Assembly (NCBI GenBank): GCA_003164035.1 | Contig: PLRS01000055.1 | Coordinates: 33,365 to 97,364 of the forward strand | DNA length: 64,000 nt | Source of the DNA: Bryobacterales bacterium | GTDB taxonomy: Bacteria > Acidobacteriota > Terriglobia > Bryobacterales > Bryobacteraceae | Reading direction: 5' to 3' | Shown here: one piece after another, positions 9,587 to 17,441 of the stretch | Layout of the letters: every line of letters starts with the position of its first letter | Position numbering within the stretch: the stretch's first letter is position 1 | Made by a program: the position numbers and the translations under genes | Notes under the pieces: model-generated | Database searches by the model: none | Seen by the model: the letters and a program-made list of their open reading frames with translations, nothing else | Told to the model about the DNA's origin: nothing

Positions 9587-9800
9587 CTACTTCACCGCGA
9601 TCGTCACGCCCGGCTGCGACGCGTTCTGTCCGACGCTCAACGTGACTGGCACCGCGGGTCCCGGCGCGACCAGAAGCGTCACGGGCACGTAAACCGAACC
9701 GCCCGGCGATTGAACGGTGAAGGGCCCATCGTACTGACCCGGCACTTCTGGCGGGTAGTCGGCTAACCCCACTCCCAACAGGACCGGCGTCGGATTGCGC
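9587..9800 (-). pseudogene. 3' remnant of a secreted protein gene
   Basis: The reading frame ends with NPTPVLLGVGLADYPPEVPG, GPFTVQSPGGSVYVP and VTLLVAPGPAVPVTLSVGQN. This reads like the beta-sandwich C-terminus of long secreted proteins of Solibacter-type bacteria. Upstream it dissolves into a run of near-repeats of GTGGGAA(A/G)CGTGG (about 9805-9850) and there is no start or signal peptide. I read it as a leftover 3' end. The 345-base gap 9505-9849 holds nothing else that I can support. Confidence 0.4.
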
Positions 9801-9849
9801 CGGGAAACGTGGGAAGCGTGGGGACGGAAACGTGGAAACGTGGGAAAAA

Positions 9850-10395
9850 TCAGGCGGCGGCGGTTTGGGGTTTGTTGAGGCAACATTGTTTGAATTTCTT
9901 GCCGCTACCGCAGGGGCAGCGGTCGTTGCGGCCGGTTTTGGGGTCGGGGCGGCGATAGGGCTGTTGGGGAATTTGTGCATTTTTGTGCACGAAATCGGGG
10001 TTTTGGGTGGCGGGTTCCTGGGCGACGGGTTCCTGAGCGGGTTTTGGGAGTGTGGGAGTGGTGCGACGCTCCTTCGCGGGAGAAGGTAAGGCGTGGCTGA
10101 GGATGAAGATGGCGGCGCGGAGACGGGCGGAGGTGGAGGATTTCGGGTCTTGGAGGATCTGTTCGAGGGCTTGGAAGGCCAGCGGAGCGCGGGCGACGGC
10201 CTCTTCGTGGAGGATGTCGGCGCGGTCGTTTTTGGCATCGCGGAGGGCGGTCTCAAAGGCCGGCGAGGTGTGGCGCCAATAGGCGATGGTGTTGCGGTGA
10301 ACGCCGGCCTGGTCGGCGGCGGCACTGAGGTTGGCGCCGTTCAACAGGGCGTCGACAACCTTGAGCTGAGGAGCGGAGAGGGCGGAATCGGGCAT
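9850..10395 (-). CDS. HTH plus SEC-C zinc-motif protein
   Basis: 181 residues. Residues about 5-45 (LSAPQLKVVDALLNGANLSAAADQAGVHRNTIAYW, read in two parts) look like the helix-turn-helix found in small terminase/transposase-like DNA-binding proteins. A Pro-rich linker follows. The C-terminus is a SEC-C zinc-binding motif CPCGSGKKFKQCC at residues 160-172, as in SecA tails and many stand-alone proteins. I chose the ATG of MPDSALSAP; the frame is open upstream but that part is low-complexity and lacks the family pattern. The cellular role is unknown. Such proteins are common in Acidobacteria, often near mobile DNA. Confidence 0.7.
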   Translation of the reverse strand: MPDSALSAPQLKVVDALLNGANLSAAADQAGVHRNTIAYWRHTSPAFETALRDAKNDRADILHEEAVARAPLAFQALEQILQDPKSSTSARLRAAIFILSHALPSPAKERRTTPTLPKPAQEPVAQEPATQNPDFVHKNAQIPQQPYRRPDPKTGRNDRCPCGSGKKFKQCCLNKPQTAAA

Positions 10396-10730
10396 TGGAG
10401 CTACCTTTCGGCCACTACGATAGCTTGCGAGCGCGGGACAAGCGGGTGTCCGACGGGGCGGATTTGGCGGAAGTGGCCTGGAATGAAGGGGAAGGGAATG
10501 TTTTGGAAATCTGTGATTGGCTTTTGGCCGAGGGGTGGTTTTCAGGGAACTCTCTGCAAGCTTAAGAGACGCAAGGGCTTGCGGTGAGCTCGGAAGCGTC
10601 GCGTGGCGACTGAGAGATAGGCAACGCGGCTCCTTCTCCAGCGGCTTGCACTCTCGGGCGAGGAAACACGCGGGCTGTCCCCAGGTTTCCCCCAGGTTTC
10701 CCACCGCACTACGGTGGGATACTGGGAGGC
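10396..10730. other. gene-free 335-base divergent region
   Basis: This separates the SEC-C gene (minus) from the DUF4160 locus (plus) and should hold both promoters, but I see no confident -35/-10 pair. At 10681-10702 CCCAGGTTTCCC occurs twice in tandem. A perfect 7-base-arm hairpin CCCACCG-N5-CGGTGGG lies at 10700-10718, just before the Shine-Dalgarno GGAGG of the DUF4160 GTG start. Confidence 0.5.
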
Positions 10731-11155
10731 GTGCCGACCATACTGATGGTGGGGCCATACCGGATCTATTCTTACAGCCATGAGCCAAACAAGCCTCCCC
10801 ATGTGCACGTGGATCGCGACGATCAGTCGGCGAAGTTCTGGCTGGACCCGGTTGCGCTGGCCAGAAATCTTGGCTTCGGTCCGGTGGAGCTTCCGCTCCT
10901 GAGGTCGTGGAATTTGGGTTGAGCCAGGTTTCGAACTCGTCGGCACAGGGCCGGGCTGGCGCCCGGCTGGACCGATTGACAATCGGTCCGCAGGTTAGAC
11001 AACCTGCCCCACAAAAAATGGGTCACCTTACTTTCCTTCGCGGGGCGAAATGCCGGGGCGAGATCAGGAGTTCGGAGCTTCGGCGAGTCCACCGGCTAGT
11101 GGCGGAGAATCGCACTTTCTTGTTGGAGAAATGGAATGAACGCTTCCCATCTTAA
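10731..11155 (+). pseudogene. DUF4160 gene split by a 191-base insertion
   Basis: The 5' part (GTG at 10731, Shine-Dalgarno GGAGG) encodes a DUF4160 start: PTILMVGPYRIYSYSHEPNK, then PPHVHVDRDDQSAKFW and LARNLGF. The frame then changes to unrelated sequence and stops at 10922. The missing C-terminus appears 191 bases later in another frame: SSELRRVHRLVAENR, then EKWNERFPS, ending at 11155. Joining 10877 to 11069 restores GFSSELRR, the usual DUF4160 sequence, in frame. Its neighbour DUF2442 is intact and overlaps the 3' end. DUF4160/DUF2442 pairs are common and toxin-antitoxin-like, but their function is unproven. Confidence 0.75.
10878..11068. mobile_element. three-hairpin insertion element
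   Basis: This 191-base segment interrupts the DUF4160 gene. Its core carries three adjacent short hairpins: GCCGGGC-N4-GCCCGGC, GGACCGATT-GAC-AATCGGTCC and GCAGGTT-N4-AACCTGC (about 10951-11010), then CCCCAC. It encodes no protein. The ends are set only by restoring the host gene and may be off by several bases; I could not define a clean target duplication. It looks like a non-autonomous MITE/REP-like element. Confidence 0.6.
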
Positions 11156-11411
11156 TTCCGGCGAACGGGTACGCGACGTACACGTCACTGAAGACACACT
11201 GGCGGTGGACCTCGCAGACGGGCGCACAATCATCGTGCCCTTGACGTGGTATCCGCGGCTTTTGAACGCTACCATGGAACAGCGATCCCGCTGGAAAGTA
11301 AGCGGAGCAGGCTATGGGATTCACTGGCCGGACCTTGATGAAGACCTGAGCACGGAAGGCTTACTCCGCGGCGCGCCTGCCGCCGCGGAACCCGCTCGTA
11401 TTGGCCGCTAG
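11136..11411 (+). CDS. DUF2442 domain protein
   Basis: 91 residues with the compact DUF2442 pattern: VRDVHVTEDTLAVDLADGR, then TIIVPLTWYPRL and a C-terminal GYGIHWPDLDEDLSTEGLL. DUF2442 proteins are small, often lie beside DUF4160 and are suspected antitoxin-like or DNA-binding partners; no activity is established. The ATG lies inside the last codons of the broken DUF4160 gene (20-base overlap), the usual coupling of this pair. The partner is disrupted, so this copy may be an orphan. Confidence 0.8.
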   Translation: MNASHLNSGERVRDVHVTEDTLAVDLADGRTIIVPLTWYPRLLNATMEQRSRWKVSGAGYGIHWPDLDEDLSTEGLLRGAPAAAEPARIGR

Positions 11412-11469
11412 GCGGGTCCCGCGGATTGGATTTAAGGCCGGCGGTCAAGCGTATGAAGGAGTTGCTCTG

Positions 11470-11757
11470 ATGACGCGTAAGAAAGGCAAGGTTGGCTCCT
11501 GTTTTGATAGCTTTCTGGCCGAACAAGGCATTCTGGAGGAATGCCAGGAACGGGCCGTCAAGCAGATCCTCGCCGATCAGATCAAAGCCGCCATGGGAAA
11601 GGATCGCCTTACCAAGGCGGCGATGGCCATCCGCATGCAAACCAGCCGCAGAGCGCTCGACCGCTTGCTCGACCCCACCAACACTGGTGTTACCTTGCAC
11701 ACTCTTCAACGCGCTGCGGCGGCAATCGGCCGCCAACTTCGGCTGGAGCTTATTTGA
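11470..11757 (+). CDS. HTH antitoxin-like DNA-binding protein
   Basis: 95 residues. The ATG at 11470 has a good Shine-Dalgarno (AAGGAG). The C-terminal half reads as an XRE-type helix-turn-helix: LTKAAMAIRMQTSRRALDRL, then LDPTNTGVTLHTLQRAAAAI, like antitoxins that pair with RelE/HigB-type toxins. No toxin gene is adjacent: upstream is DUF2442 and downstream is repetitive DNA. It may be an orphan regulator left from a TA locus. Together with the DUF4160/DUF2442 genes it marks 10.7-13 kb as an accessory island. Confidence 0.65.
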   Translation: MTRKKGKVGSCFDSFLAEQGILEECQERAVKQILADQIKAAMGKDRLTKAAMAIRMQTSRRALDRLLDPTNTGVTLHTLQRAAAAIGRQLRLELI

Positions 11758-11777
11758 AACGGCCGCGTGGGGAACTC

Positions 11778-11892
11778 GGGGACAGATGGGACGTTTTCGG
11801 GGTGTTTCGGGTCGCGGTGAACGTTCCGTCTGTCCCCGGCTCCCCGTCCCCGGCTCCCCCCGGCTCCCCGTCCCCGGCTCCCCGGCTCCCTT
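11778..11892. repeat. 18-base-arm hairpin followed by GC-rich tandem repeat
   Basis: Arm GGGGACAGATGGGACGTT at 11778-11795 pairs with AACGTTCCGTCTGTCCCC at 11820-11837 (16 of 18 positions). Directly after it come 3-4 imperfect units of GGCTCCCCGTCCCC (11838-11892). This fills the gap between the HTH gene and dinD and encodes nothing. The GGGGACAG hairpin type is common between genes of many bacteria. Confidence 0.7.
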
Positions 11893-11992
11893 TACCTGCG
11901 ATACTGGGTTCATGCCCAAACGCACGCGGAAAAGACCCGCTTGCCAAGGCCCAACAGTCTGACTACTATGTTCGGGAAAAGGCTGGAAAACA

Positions 11993-12997
11993 ATGAGCAA
12001 CAGTGAGGGTTCGAATCCACAGGGATCGCTTCAGCTCTTCGACGAAACTGGCGAGTACTTCGAGAGCTTGTCCTTGGAGAACGGCACACGCTACTGGTTT
12101 GCCCGCGACGTCATGGCCGTGCTGGGGTACGATTCCTGGTCGGCGTTCAAGAATGTAATTAATAAGGCCATCGGTGTTTGCACAACGGGTGGCATTCCTG
12201 TCATCGAGCATTTCATCCAGGTCAGGCGGAAAATCGGATCGCGCGAAGTGGACGATTTCCAAATGACCCGTCTCGCGTGCTGCCTGGTGGCCATGAACGG
12301 GGACGCCAAGAACTCGGCGATTGCGAGGGCGCAACTCTATTTCGCGGCCCTCGATCAGGTACTGCAAGAACTTGTGGTGATCGATCCGGCCAACATGGAT
12401 CGCCTTATCATCCGTGGTGAGATCTCCGCAAGGGAAGTGACACTCAGCAAGGCAGCGAGCGAGGCGGGTGTTGAATCTCATCCGCGATTTCAGAATGCCG
12501 GGTATCGGGGCATGTATAACATGAGTCTGGCCGACCTGAAAAAACTAAAGGGATCTCCCGATTTGAATCGTCCGCTTTTCGACTTCATGGGTCGCGATGA
12601 ATTGGCCGCCAACCTGTTTCGGTTGAGCCTCACCGAAGGCAGAATCAACCGGGGTGGCGTATATGGTCAGGCCGAGTTGGATTATGTAGCCCGCGATGTG
12701 GGCGCGGGAGTCCGCCGGATGGTAATCCAAGAGACTGGAGTGGCTCCCGAAACCCTGCCCCTTGCGCCAGACATCAAGATTGTCAAGAAGGCTCTCAAAA
12801 GTACGGGCAAGTCGTTTTCTCAATTGGACGATCTCGAAAGCCAGCGCGTGATCGAGGCTGAATACATGACTTCACTTCCGGAAGCCCCGGCACGAGACTT
12901 CTTTCCGGAGTGCCCCAAGTGCCAGTCCGGTAGCCAAGGCGCGCATTCTGGTTCCGTCCAGTGTACGTCCAGCTCGATTGCAAGTGGGGCGATGTGA
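11993..12997 (+). CDS. dinD: DinD-like protein with BRO-N domain
   Basis: 334 residues. The N-terminal part (LENGTRYWFARDVMAVLGY) is a BRO-N domain, and the body follows E. coli DinD, a DNA-damage-induced protein reported to inhibit RecA filaments: IEHFIQVRRKIGSREVDDFQ, MTRLACCLVAMNGD, NAGYRGMYNMSL. The usual length is about 275 residues, so this copy has a C-terminal extension containing CPKC. After 12960 the next frame reads on as VYVQLDCKWGDVTHCDCEIC to a stop at 13038. This suggests that an original zinc-ribbon tail was cut by a one- or two-base frameshift. No LexA box was identified upstream. Confidence 0.75.
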   Translation: MSNSEGSNPQGSLQLFDETGEYFESLSLENGTRYWFARDVMAVLGYDSWSAFKNVINKAIGVCTTGGIPVIEHFIQVRRKIGSREVDDFQMTRLACCLVAMNGDAKNSAIARAQLYFAALDQVLQELVVIDPANMDRLIIRGEISAREVTLSKAASEAGVESHPRFQNAGYRGMYNMSLADLKKLKGSPDLNRPLFDFMGRDELAANLFRLSLTEGRINRGGVYGQAELDYVARDVGAGVRRMVIQETGVAPETLPLAPDIKIVKKALKSTGKSFSQLDDLESQRVIEAEYMTSLPEAPARDFFPECPKCQSGSQGAHSGSVQCTSSSIASGAM

Positions 12998-13165
12998 CGC
13001 ACTGCGATTGCGAGATTTGCAGGAAAGCGGCAATTTGAATTAGTGCGCCCACATTGGTTTCGGTTCGTTTATGCGCGGGCGGTCACCAATACCATTTGAA
13101 CCGCCTGAGCGTCGATGAACGCGCCCAGCTCAACGGCTCAACGAGAGCCCGGCGGTGCCTTGGTG

Positions 13166-13603
13166 TCAGCGTATCCCCCCGTCCGGAGTCACGAAGCGGA
13201 CTTCGATTTCGCGCTCGTCTTCGGCCACGGTGCGCAGGTGGATTTCGGTACGGCGGGCCGGCAGCAGGCGGGGGAATCGCTCGCCCCATTCGATCAGGAC
13301 TACGGCGTCGCGGTCCAATATTTCTTCCAGTCCTAGCGTGGCCAGCTCGCGCTCTTCCTCCAGGCGGTACAGGTCGATGTGGTAAACCAGGCCGCCGCCG
13401 TATTCGTGAATCAGGGTGAAAGTGGGGCTCGAGACTTCGTCCGGAGCGGCCGCGCCCAAACCGCTGGCGATACCTTTGGCGAGGGTGGTCTTGCCGGCGC
13501 CCAGGTTGCCGATGAGCAGCACCACGCCGCGCGGCAGATCGGGCGCCAGGCGCGCGCCTAGGGCGATGGTTTCGGCGTCAGACGCGGTGCGGTAGACCGG
13601 CAC
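13166..13603 (-). CDS. tsaE: tRNA threonylcarbamoyladenosine biosynthesis ATPase TsaE
   Basis: 145 residues, normal length. Walker A GNLGAGKTT at residues 32-40, the SSPTFTLIHEY segment and IDLYRLEE and LIEWGERF motifs are diagnostic for TsaE. It is the ATPase that works with TsaB-TsaD to make t6A37 in ANN-decoding tRNAs. The gene overlaps the 3' end of nnr by 26 bases and is the last of a five-gene minus-strand operon. The pairing of nnr and tsaE is widespread in bacteria. Confidence 0.95.
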   Translation of the reverse strand: MPVYRTASDAETIALGARLAPDLPRGVVLLIGNLGAGKTTLAKGIASGLGAAAPDEVSSPTFTLIHEYGGGLVYHIDLYRLEEERELATLGLEEILDRDAVVLIEWGERFPRLLPARRTEIHLRTVAEDEREIEVRFVTPDGGIR

Positions 13604-15071
13604 ACTTCTCCCATGCGGCGGGCAGATAACCCACCAGATCGCGCGCGATCAGGCCCTTTTCGCCGAGCGCGCCGGCGGCCAACTCGCCGGCCAATCCGTG
13701 AAGGTACACGGCGGCGGCCACGGCCTGATCGGGATCGTCGGGAAACTGCGCCACGAGGCCGGCGATGAGGCCGGTGAGAACGTCGCCCGAGCCGCCTTTG
13801 CCCATGGCCGGCGTGCCGGTGGGATTGATCCAGACGCGGCCATCCGAGAAGGCGATCAGGGTTCGCTGGCCCTTCAGCACCAACGTGACCTGGTTAGCGC
13901 AAGCGAACGACCGGGCGGAATCGACGCGGCTGGATTGAATCTCGGCCGTCGATTTGCCCGTCAGGCGCGCCATTTCCCCAGGGTGCGGCGTGAGCACGCG
14001 CACGCGCGCCGAATCGCCGCGAATCCCTGGCGTCAGGGCGTCGGCATCGAGCACCACCGGCTGCTCGCAATCGGCCAGAACGGCTGCGACCAAAGCTTTG
14101 GTTTCCTCCGATTGGCCCAAGCCGGGGCCCATCGCAATCACGGTCTTGCCGCGAGCCAACGCCGGGAAGCTCTCGTTCGCCAGCGGCTCCGTCATCAGCT
14201 CCGGCACTTCGGCGGCAAAACCCGGCGCGGCGTGAGACGCCACCGTGACCAGGCCGGCGCCCACCCGCAACGCGGCCAGCCCGCACAGCACCGCGGCGCC
14301 GCTTTTGCCCGGACTGCCGGCAGCCATCAGCGCGTGGCCGAAAGTGCCTTTGTGTCCCGAGCGCGGCCGCGGCTCCAGCACCTTCGGGAACGTCGCCGGC
14401 GTCACCAGCTCCAGCTTGAAATCTTCGAGCAGATCGGGAGCGCTGCCGATGGGCGCGACGACCAGCTCTCCCACGCGGTCGCAATTGGGTGCCAGCGCGT
14501 GCGCCACTTTGGGCGCGGTAAAGGTGACGGTGGCATCGGCGCGCGCGCACTCGCCCGCCGGTTCGCCGGAATCGCTGGGCATTCCGGAGGGAATATCCAC
14601 GGCCACGACTTTGGCGAGCGGGAATCCGGAATCGATCTCGCGGATGGCACCGAGCGCGGCGCCGCGAGCCGGCCCGTTCGTTCCGGTGCCCAGAATCGCG
14701 TCGACAATGAGCGTGGCGAAGCGCGCCGCGGGCGGGATGGCGCGCTGAACCGCGCCACCAGCGGCTAGCAGCATGCGATAGTTGGCGGCCGCGTCACCAG
14801 CCAGTTCCGAGGGATCGGCCAACAGCACCACCCATAGATCCGCCGGCTGAAAGCGGACGTGCAACTGGCGCGCGATGGCCAAACCGTCGCCGCCGTTATT
14901 TCCCTTGCCGCAAATGACCAAGATGCGCTGGGCGGCGAGCGGGGCGTAACGCTCCCCCAGAAACTCCACCACCCGGTGGGCGGCGTTCTCCATCAGCACC
15001 AGGCCGGGAATTCCGCGCTCGCCGGTGCGGCGATCCACCTCGCGCATTTCGGACGCCGTGAGAACCTTCAT
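13578..15071 (-). CDS. nnr: bifunctional NAD(P)H-hydrate epimerase/dehydratase
   Basis: 497 residues, the usual size of the fused enzyme. The N-terminal YjeF_N domain (CGKGNNGGDGLAIARQL at about residues 55-70) epimerises damaged NAD(P)HX. The C-terminal ribokinase-like domain (GSPGKSGAAVLCGLAALRVG; VLTPHPGEMARL; GTPAMGKGGSGDVLTG) dehydrates it using ADP or ATP, so the protein repairs hydrated nicotinamide cofactors. The start ATG overlaps the upstream phosphatase stop as ATGA and fits the family N-terminus MKVLTASEMREVD. Confidence 0.95.
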   Translation of the reverse strand: MKVLTASEMREVDRRTGERGIPGLVLMENAAHRVVEFLGERYAPLAAQRILVICGKGNNGGDGLAIARQLHVRFQPADLWVVLLADPSELAGDAAANYRMLLAAGGAVQRAIPPAARFATLIVDAILGTGTNGPARGAALGAIREIDSGFPLAKVVAVDIPSGMPSDSGEPAGECARADATVTFTAPKVAHALAPNCDRVGELVVAPIGSAPDLLEDFKLELVTPATFPKVLEPRPRSGHKGTFGHALMAAGSPGKSGAAVLCGLAALRVGAGLVTVASHAAPGFAAEVPELMTEPLANESFPALARGKTVIAMGPGLGQSEETKALVAAVLADCEQPVVLDADALTPGIRGDSARVRVLTPHPGEMARLTGKSTAEIQSSRVDSARSFACANQVTLVLKGQRTLIAFSDGRVWINPTGTPAMGKGGSGDVLTGLIAGLVAQFPDDPDQAVAAAVYLHGLAGELAAGALGEKGLIARDLVGYLPAAWEKCAGLPHRV

Positions 15072-16948
15072 AGCCGCCTGGCCACCACCATGGTCATATC
15101 GTCCTGCAACTCGGAGGAGCCTGTCCACTGGTTGACGGCCTCCATGGTGCGCGCGATCAATTCGGAGGAATCCGCGGCCGAATACCGCACCATCAGCTCC
15201 TTCAGGCGATCGTCGCCGAACATCTCGCCGTAAGCGTTTTCCGGCTCCACGATGCCGTCGGTGTAGGCCACCAGCAAGTCGCCAGGCTCCAGATTCACGC
15301 TGCGCTCCTGATAGCGGGCGGCGGGGAAAGCGCCCACCACGGTTCCGGTGGGCTCGAGGGAGGAGAACTCGCCGCCGTGCAGCAGCAGCGGGGAGAGGTG
15401 GCCGGCGTTGGTATAGGTCAGCGCGTGCGAAGTCTCGTCATAGAGGGTGAAAAAGAAAGTGGCGTATTTCTCCGGCGCGGTATTGGCATAGAGCTGGCGG
15501 TTGAGGCGGCTGACCAACGACGCGGCGGAAAACGGGCCGCCGAAGCTGGTGCTCAACTGGGTGCGCATGATGGATTGAATCGCCGCCATCAGCAGCGCGG
15601 CGGAAATGCCCTTACCGGCGACGTCGCCGATGGCGAAGGCCAGGGCGTTTTCCGACAGCGGCATGAAATCGTAGTAATCGCCGGAGACCATGCGCGCCGG
15701 GTTGCACAGCCCCTTCAGCTCCAGGGTGCGGCTGGCGGGAACGTCTTTGGGGAAAAGCTGGTCCTGCACCTCGCGCGCGATGGCCAGCTCCGATTCCAGG
15801 CGTTCCTTCTCCTTGGCCACCAGAATGAGCCGGCCCAGGTTGGCGGTCATGGTGTTGAACGACGACGCCAGCTCGGCAAGCTGGTCCCGGCCCTTCACCC
15901 GAATGCGGTAGGAGAAATCGCCCTGCTTGATGTGTTCGGTGCCCAGGTACAGCTCATGGACCGCGCCGGTAATGCTGCGGCTGAGCTGCACGCCGGCCAC
16001 GAGCGACGCCATTTCCACCAGCAGGTACAGCACCGTGATCGCCGCGAACGCCACCAGCCAGCCTTCGGCCCAATCGGGCTGTTGAAAGACCGTGGCCAGA
16101 ACCGCCGACGCACGCGTGGCCACGGCCAGGATGAGGGGGAATTCGGCCCGCTTATGAGGCGCCTCCCAGCGGAGCACCTCCGGCTGAAAGAAGCCGGTCA
16201 GAGAGAAATCGAACAGGCTGCGGGGTTCCGGCACGCGGGTGCTGTGGTGGATGAGCGGCAGCAAGGCCACGTCGCCGAGACCGGGCACCAGTTGGGAAAG
16301 AACCTCGTGCGTGACCGGCGCCAGGACGGTGATCTCCGATTTGCCCTCTACCAGGTGCGCCCAGGTATAGAGGCGGTCCTGGCCGCCTTCGCGTCTCACC
16401 ACGAGGCCGGAAGCGCGACCCCATCCCGAAGGAGGGTGAGCGACAGTGGAGTGGGCAGGATAGCGAATCTCACGTTCGCCGGTAATCAGCAACTCGGCGC
16501 CCGGAAACGCTTCGTGGCTCATCATGCCGAAGCGCATCAGGGCGTTGCCCGTGTCCTGAATGGGCACGCGGAGCAGCGCTTCGGCCGGCCGCAGCAGACT
16601 CATCTCCCGGTGGCGCAGCTCGGTATTGACCAGGTAGGCCGCCATCTGGCCGATGACCATCCAGCCGGCGATGCCCGCCAGCGACGCCAAAAGCACGATG
16701 GGCACGACGGCGATGAACAGGTAGGCGGCGATCAGCCGGTTGCGCAGCCGCCAGATCGCCCGGCGCATGAGGCGGCGGGCCAGTTGGAACGCAGCGGCAA
16801 CGCCCACCAGGAACGTCACGATTCCGGCCGGCCAGGCGAGGGCCCGCAAACCGGTCAGATAGAGCGCCAGGAAAAGCGTCAGCAAAACCAGAAAGGTGCG
16901 CTCGACGCGGCCACGCCGCCGCCACCACTTCGCAACACCTTTAGGCAT
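15068..16948 (-). CDS. membrane HAMP-SpoIIE (PP2C-type) serine phosphatase
   Basis: 626 residues. The N-terminus is basic, followed by two close membrane helices and a third (LIAAYLFIAVVPIVLLASLA). A periplasmic sensor region of roughly 220 residues leads to another membrane helix, a HAMP domain (GTEHIKQGDFSYRIRVKG, DQLAELASSFNTM), a short coiled coil and a C-terminal SpoIIE/RsbU phosphatase. The metal-binding signatures SGDYYDF, GDVAGKGISAALLMA and AYTDGIVE are present. Such proteins dephosphorylate anti-anti-sigma factors in response to an external signal. No STAS or anti-sigma gene is adjacent; instead it overlaps nnr (ATGA) and follows a FxLYD gene. Start chosen at MPKGVAK. Confidence 0.9.
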   Translation of the reverse strand: MPKGVAKWWRRRGRVERTFLVLLTLFLALYLTGLRALAWPAGIVTFLVGVAAAFQLARRLMRRAIWRLRNRLIAAYLFIAVVPIVLLASLAGIAGWMVIGQMAAYLVNTELRHREMSLLRPAEALLRVPIQDTGNALMRFGMMSHEAFPGAELLITGEREIRYPAHSTVAHPPSGWGRASGLVVRREGGQDRLYTWAHLVEGKSEITVLAPVTHEVLSQLVPGLGDVALLPLIHHSTRVPEPRSLFDFSLTGFFQPEVLRWEAPHKRAEFPLILAVATRASAVLATVFQQPDWAEGWLVAFAAITVLYLLVEMASLVAGVQLSRSITGAVHELYLGTEHIKQGDFSYRIRVKGRDQLAELASSFNTMTANLGRLILVAKEKERLESELAIAREVQDQLFPKDVPASRTLELKGLCNPARMVSGDYYDFMPLSENALAFAIGDVAGKGISAALLMAAIQSIMRTQLSTSFGGPFSAASLVSRLNRQLYANTAPEKYATFFFTLYDETSHALTYTNAGHLSPLLLHGGEFSSLEPTGTVVGAFPAARYQERSVNLEPGDLLVAYTDGIVEPENAYGEMFGDDRLKELMVRYSAADSSELIARTMEAVNQWTGSSELQDDMTMVVARRL

Positions 16949-16958
16949 AATTGTTCCG

Positions 16959-17441
16959 CTACGAAAAATCGATGGCCGCGATGACGATCTGCGGCAGGAC
17001 CTGGTTCCAACTTTCCGGCACACTGTCGAAAGCCAGGCGGAAGGGTTTGGTTTCGCCGGGCGCCAGGCGGCCTTTTACGATGGCCACCCGCTCGCGCAGC
17101 ACCACCTGCTGGTTCGGGTCGTAGAAAACACAATAGATGACGGCAGAGGCGATCACCCGATTGCCGGTGTTGCCCACGTTGCCGGTGATCTCCACGATGG
17201 ACTGCTTCAGGTAGCTCTCATGAGCTTGCATCTCCACGTGCGAAATAGGCAGAAATCCGTTTCTCACGTACGTGCGGGCGTCTCCGGTAAGCGGCGGAGG
17301 CGGAGCGGGAGGCTGGCTGGCGGCACGATTCAGGTAGTAGAAACAGCCCAGCCCCACCGCCAGTGCGAGCACGATGACGATGGCGGCCGGCGGGATGGAG
17401 AGCTTTTGCCTTTCCTTGGTTTGGGATTTATTTTCCACCAA
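16959..17441 (-). CDS. membrane-anchored FxLYD-type protein
   Basis: 160 residues: a short charged N-terminus, one membrane helix (AAIVIVLALAVGLGCFYYL), a Pro-rich linker and an extracytoplasmic beta domain. In it VEITGNVGNTGNRVIASAVI and VFYDPNQQVVLRE match the FxLYD/DUF3426 fold. These domains are thought to bind partners or stabilise envelope complexes; no enzymatic motif is seen. It overlaps pmbA by 14 bases and precedes the HAMP-SpoIIE gene by 10. It may be an accessory of that receptor, which is a guess from position. Confidence 0.75.
   Translation of the reverse strand: MVENKSQTKERQKLSIPPAAIVIVLALAVGLGCFYYLNRAASQPPAPPPPLTGDARTYVRNGFLPISHVEMQAHESYLKQSIVEITGNVGNTGNRVIASAVIYCVFYDPNQQVVLRERVAIVKGRLAPGETKPFRLAFDSVPESWNQVLPQIVIAAIDFS

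Noticed and set aside
10890..11085. Apparent terminal inverted repeats (AGCTTCCGCTCCTGA / TCAGGAGTTCGGAGCT)
   Set aside because: The right copy overlaps sequence needed by the host gene, so the similarity may be accidental; not used to define the element.
11838..11892. Possible CRISPR-like array
   Set aside because: Units are about 14 bases, without spacers; a simple GC-rich tandem repeat.
15377..16984. Long plus-strand frame of 535 codons opposite the HAMP-SpoIIE gene
   Set aside because: Antisense shadow typical of GC-rich DNA; the minus-strand protein has complete domains.
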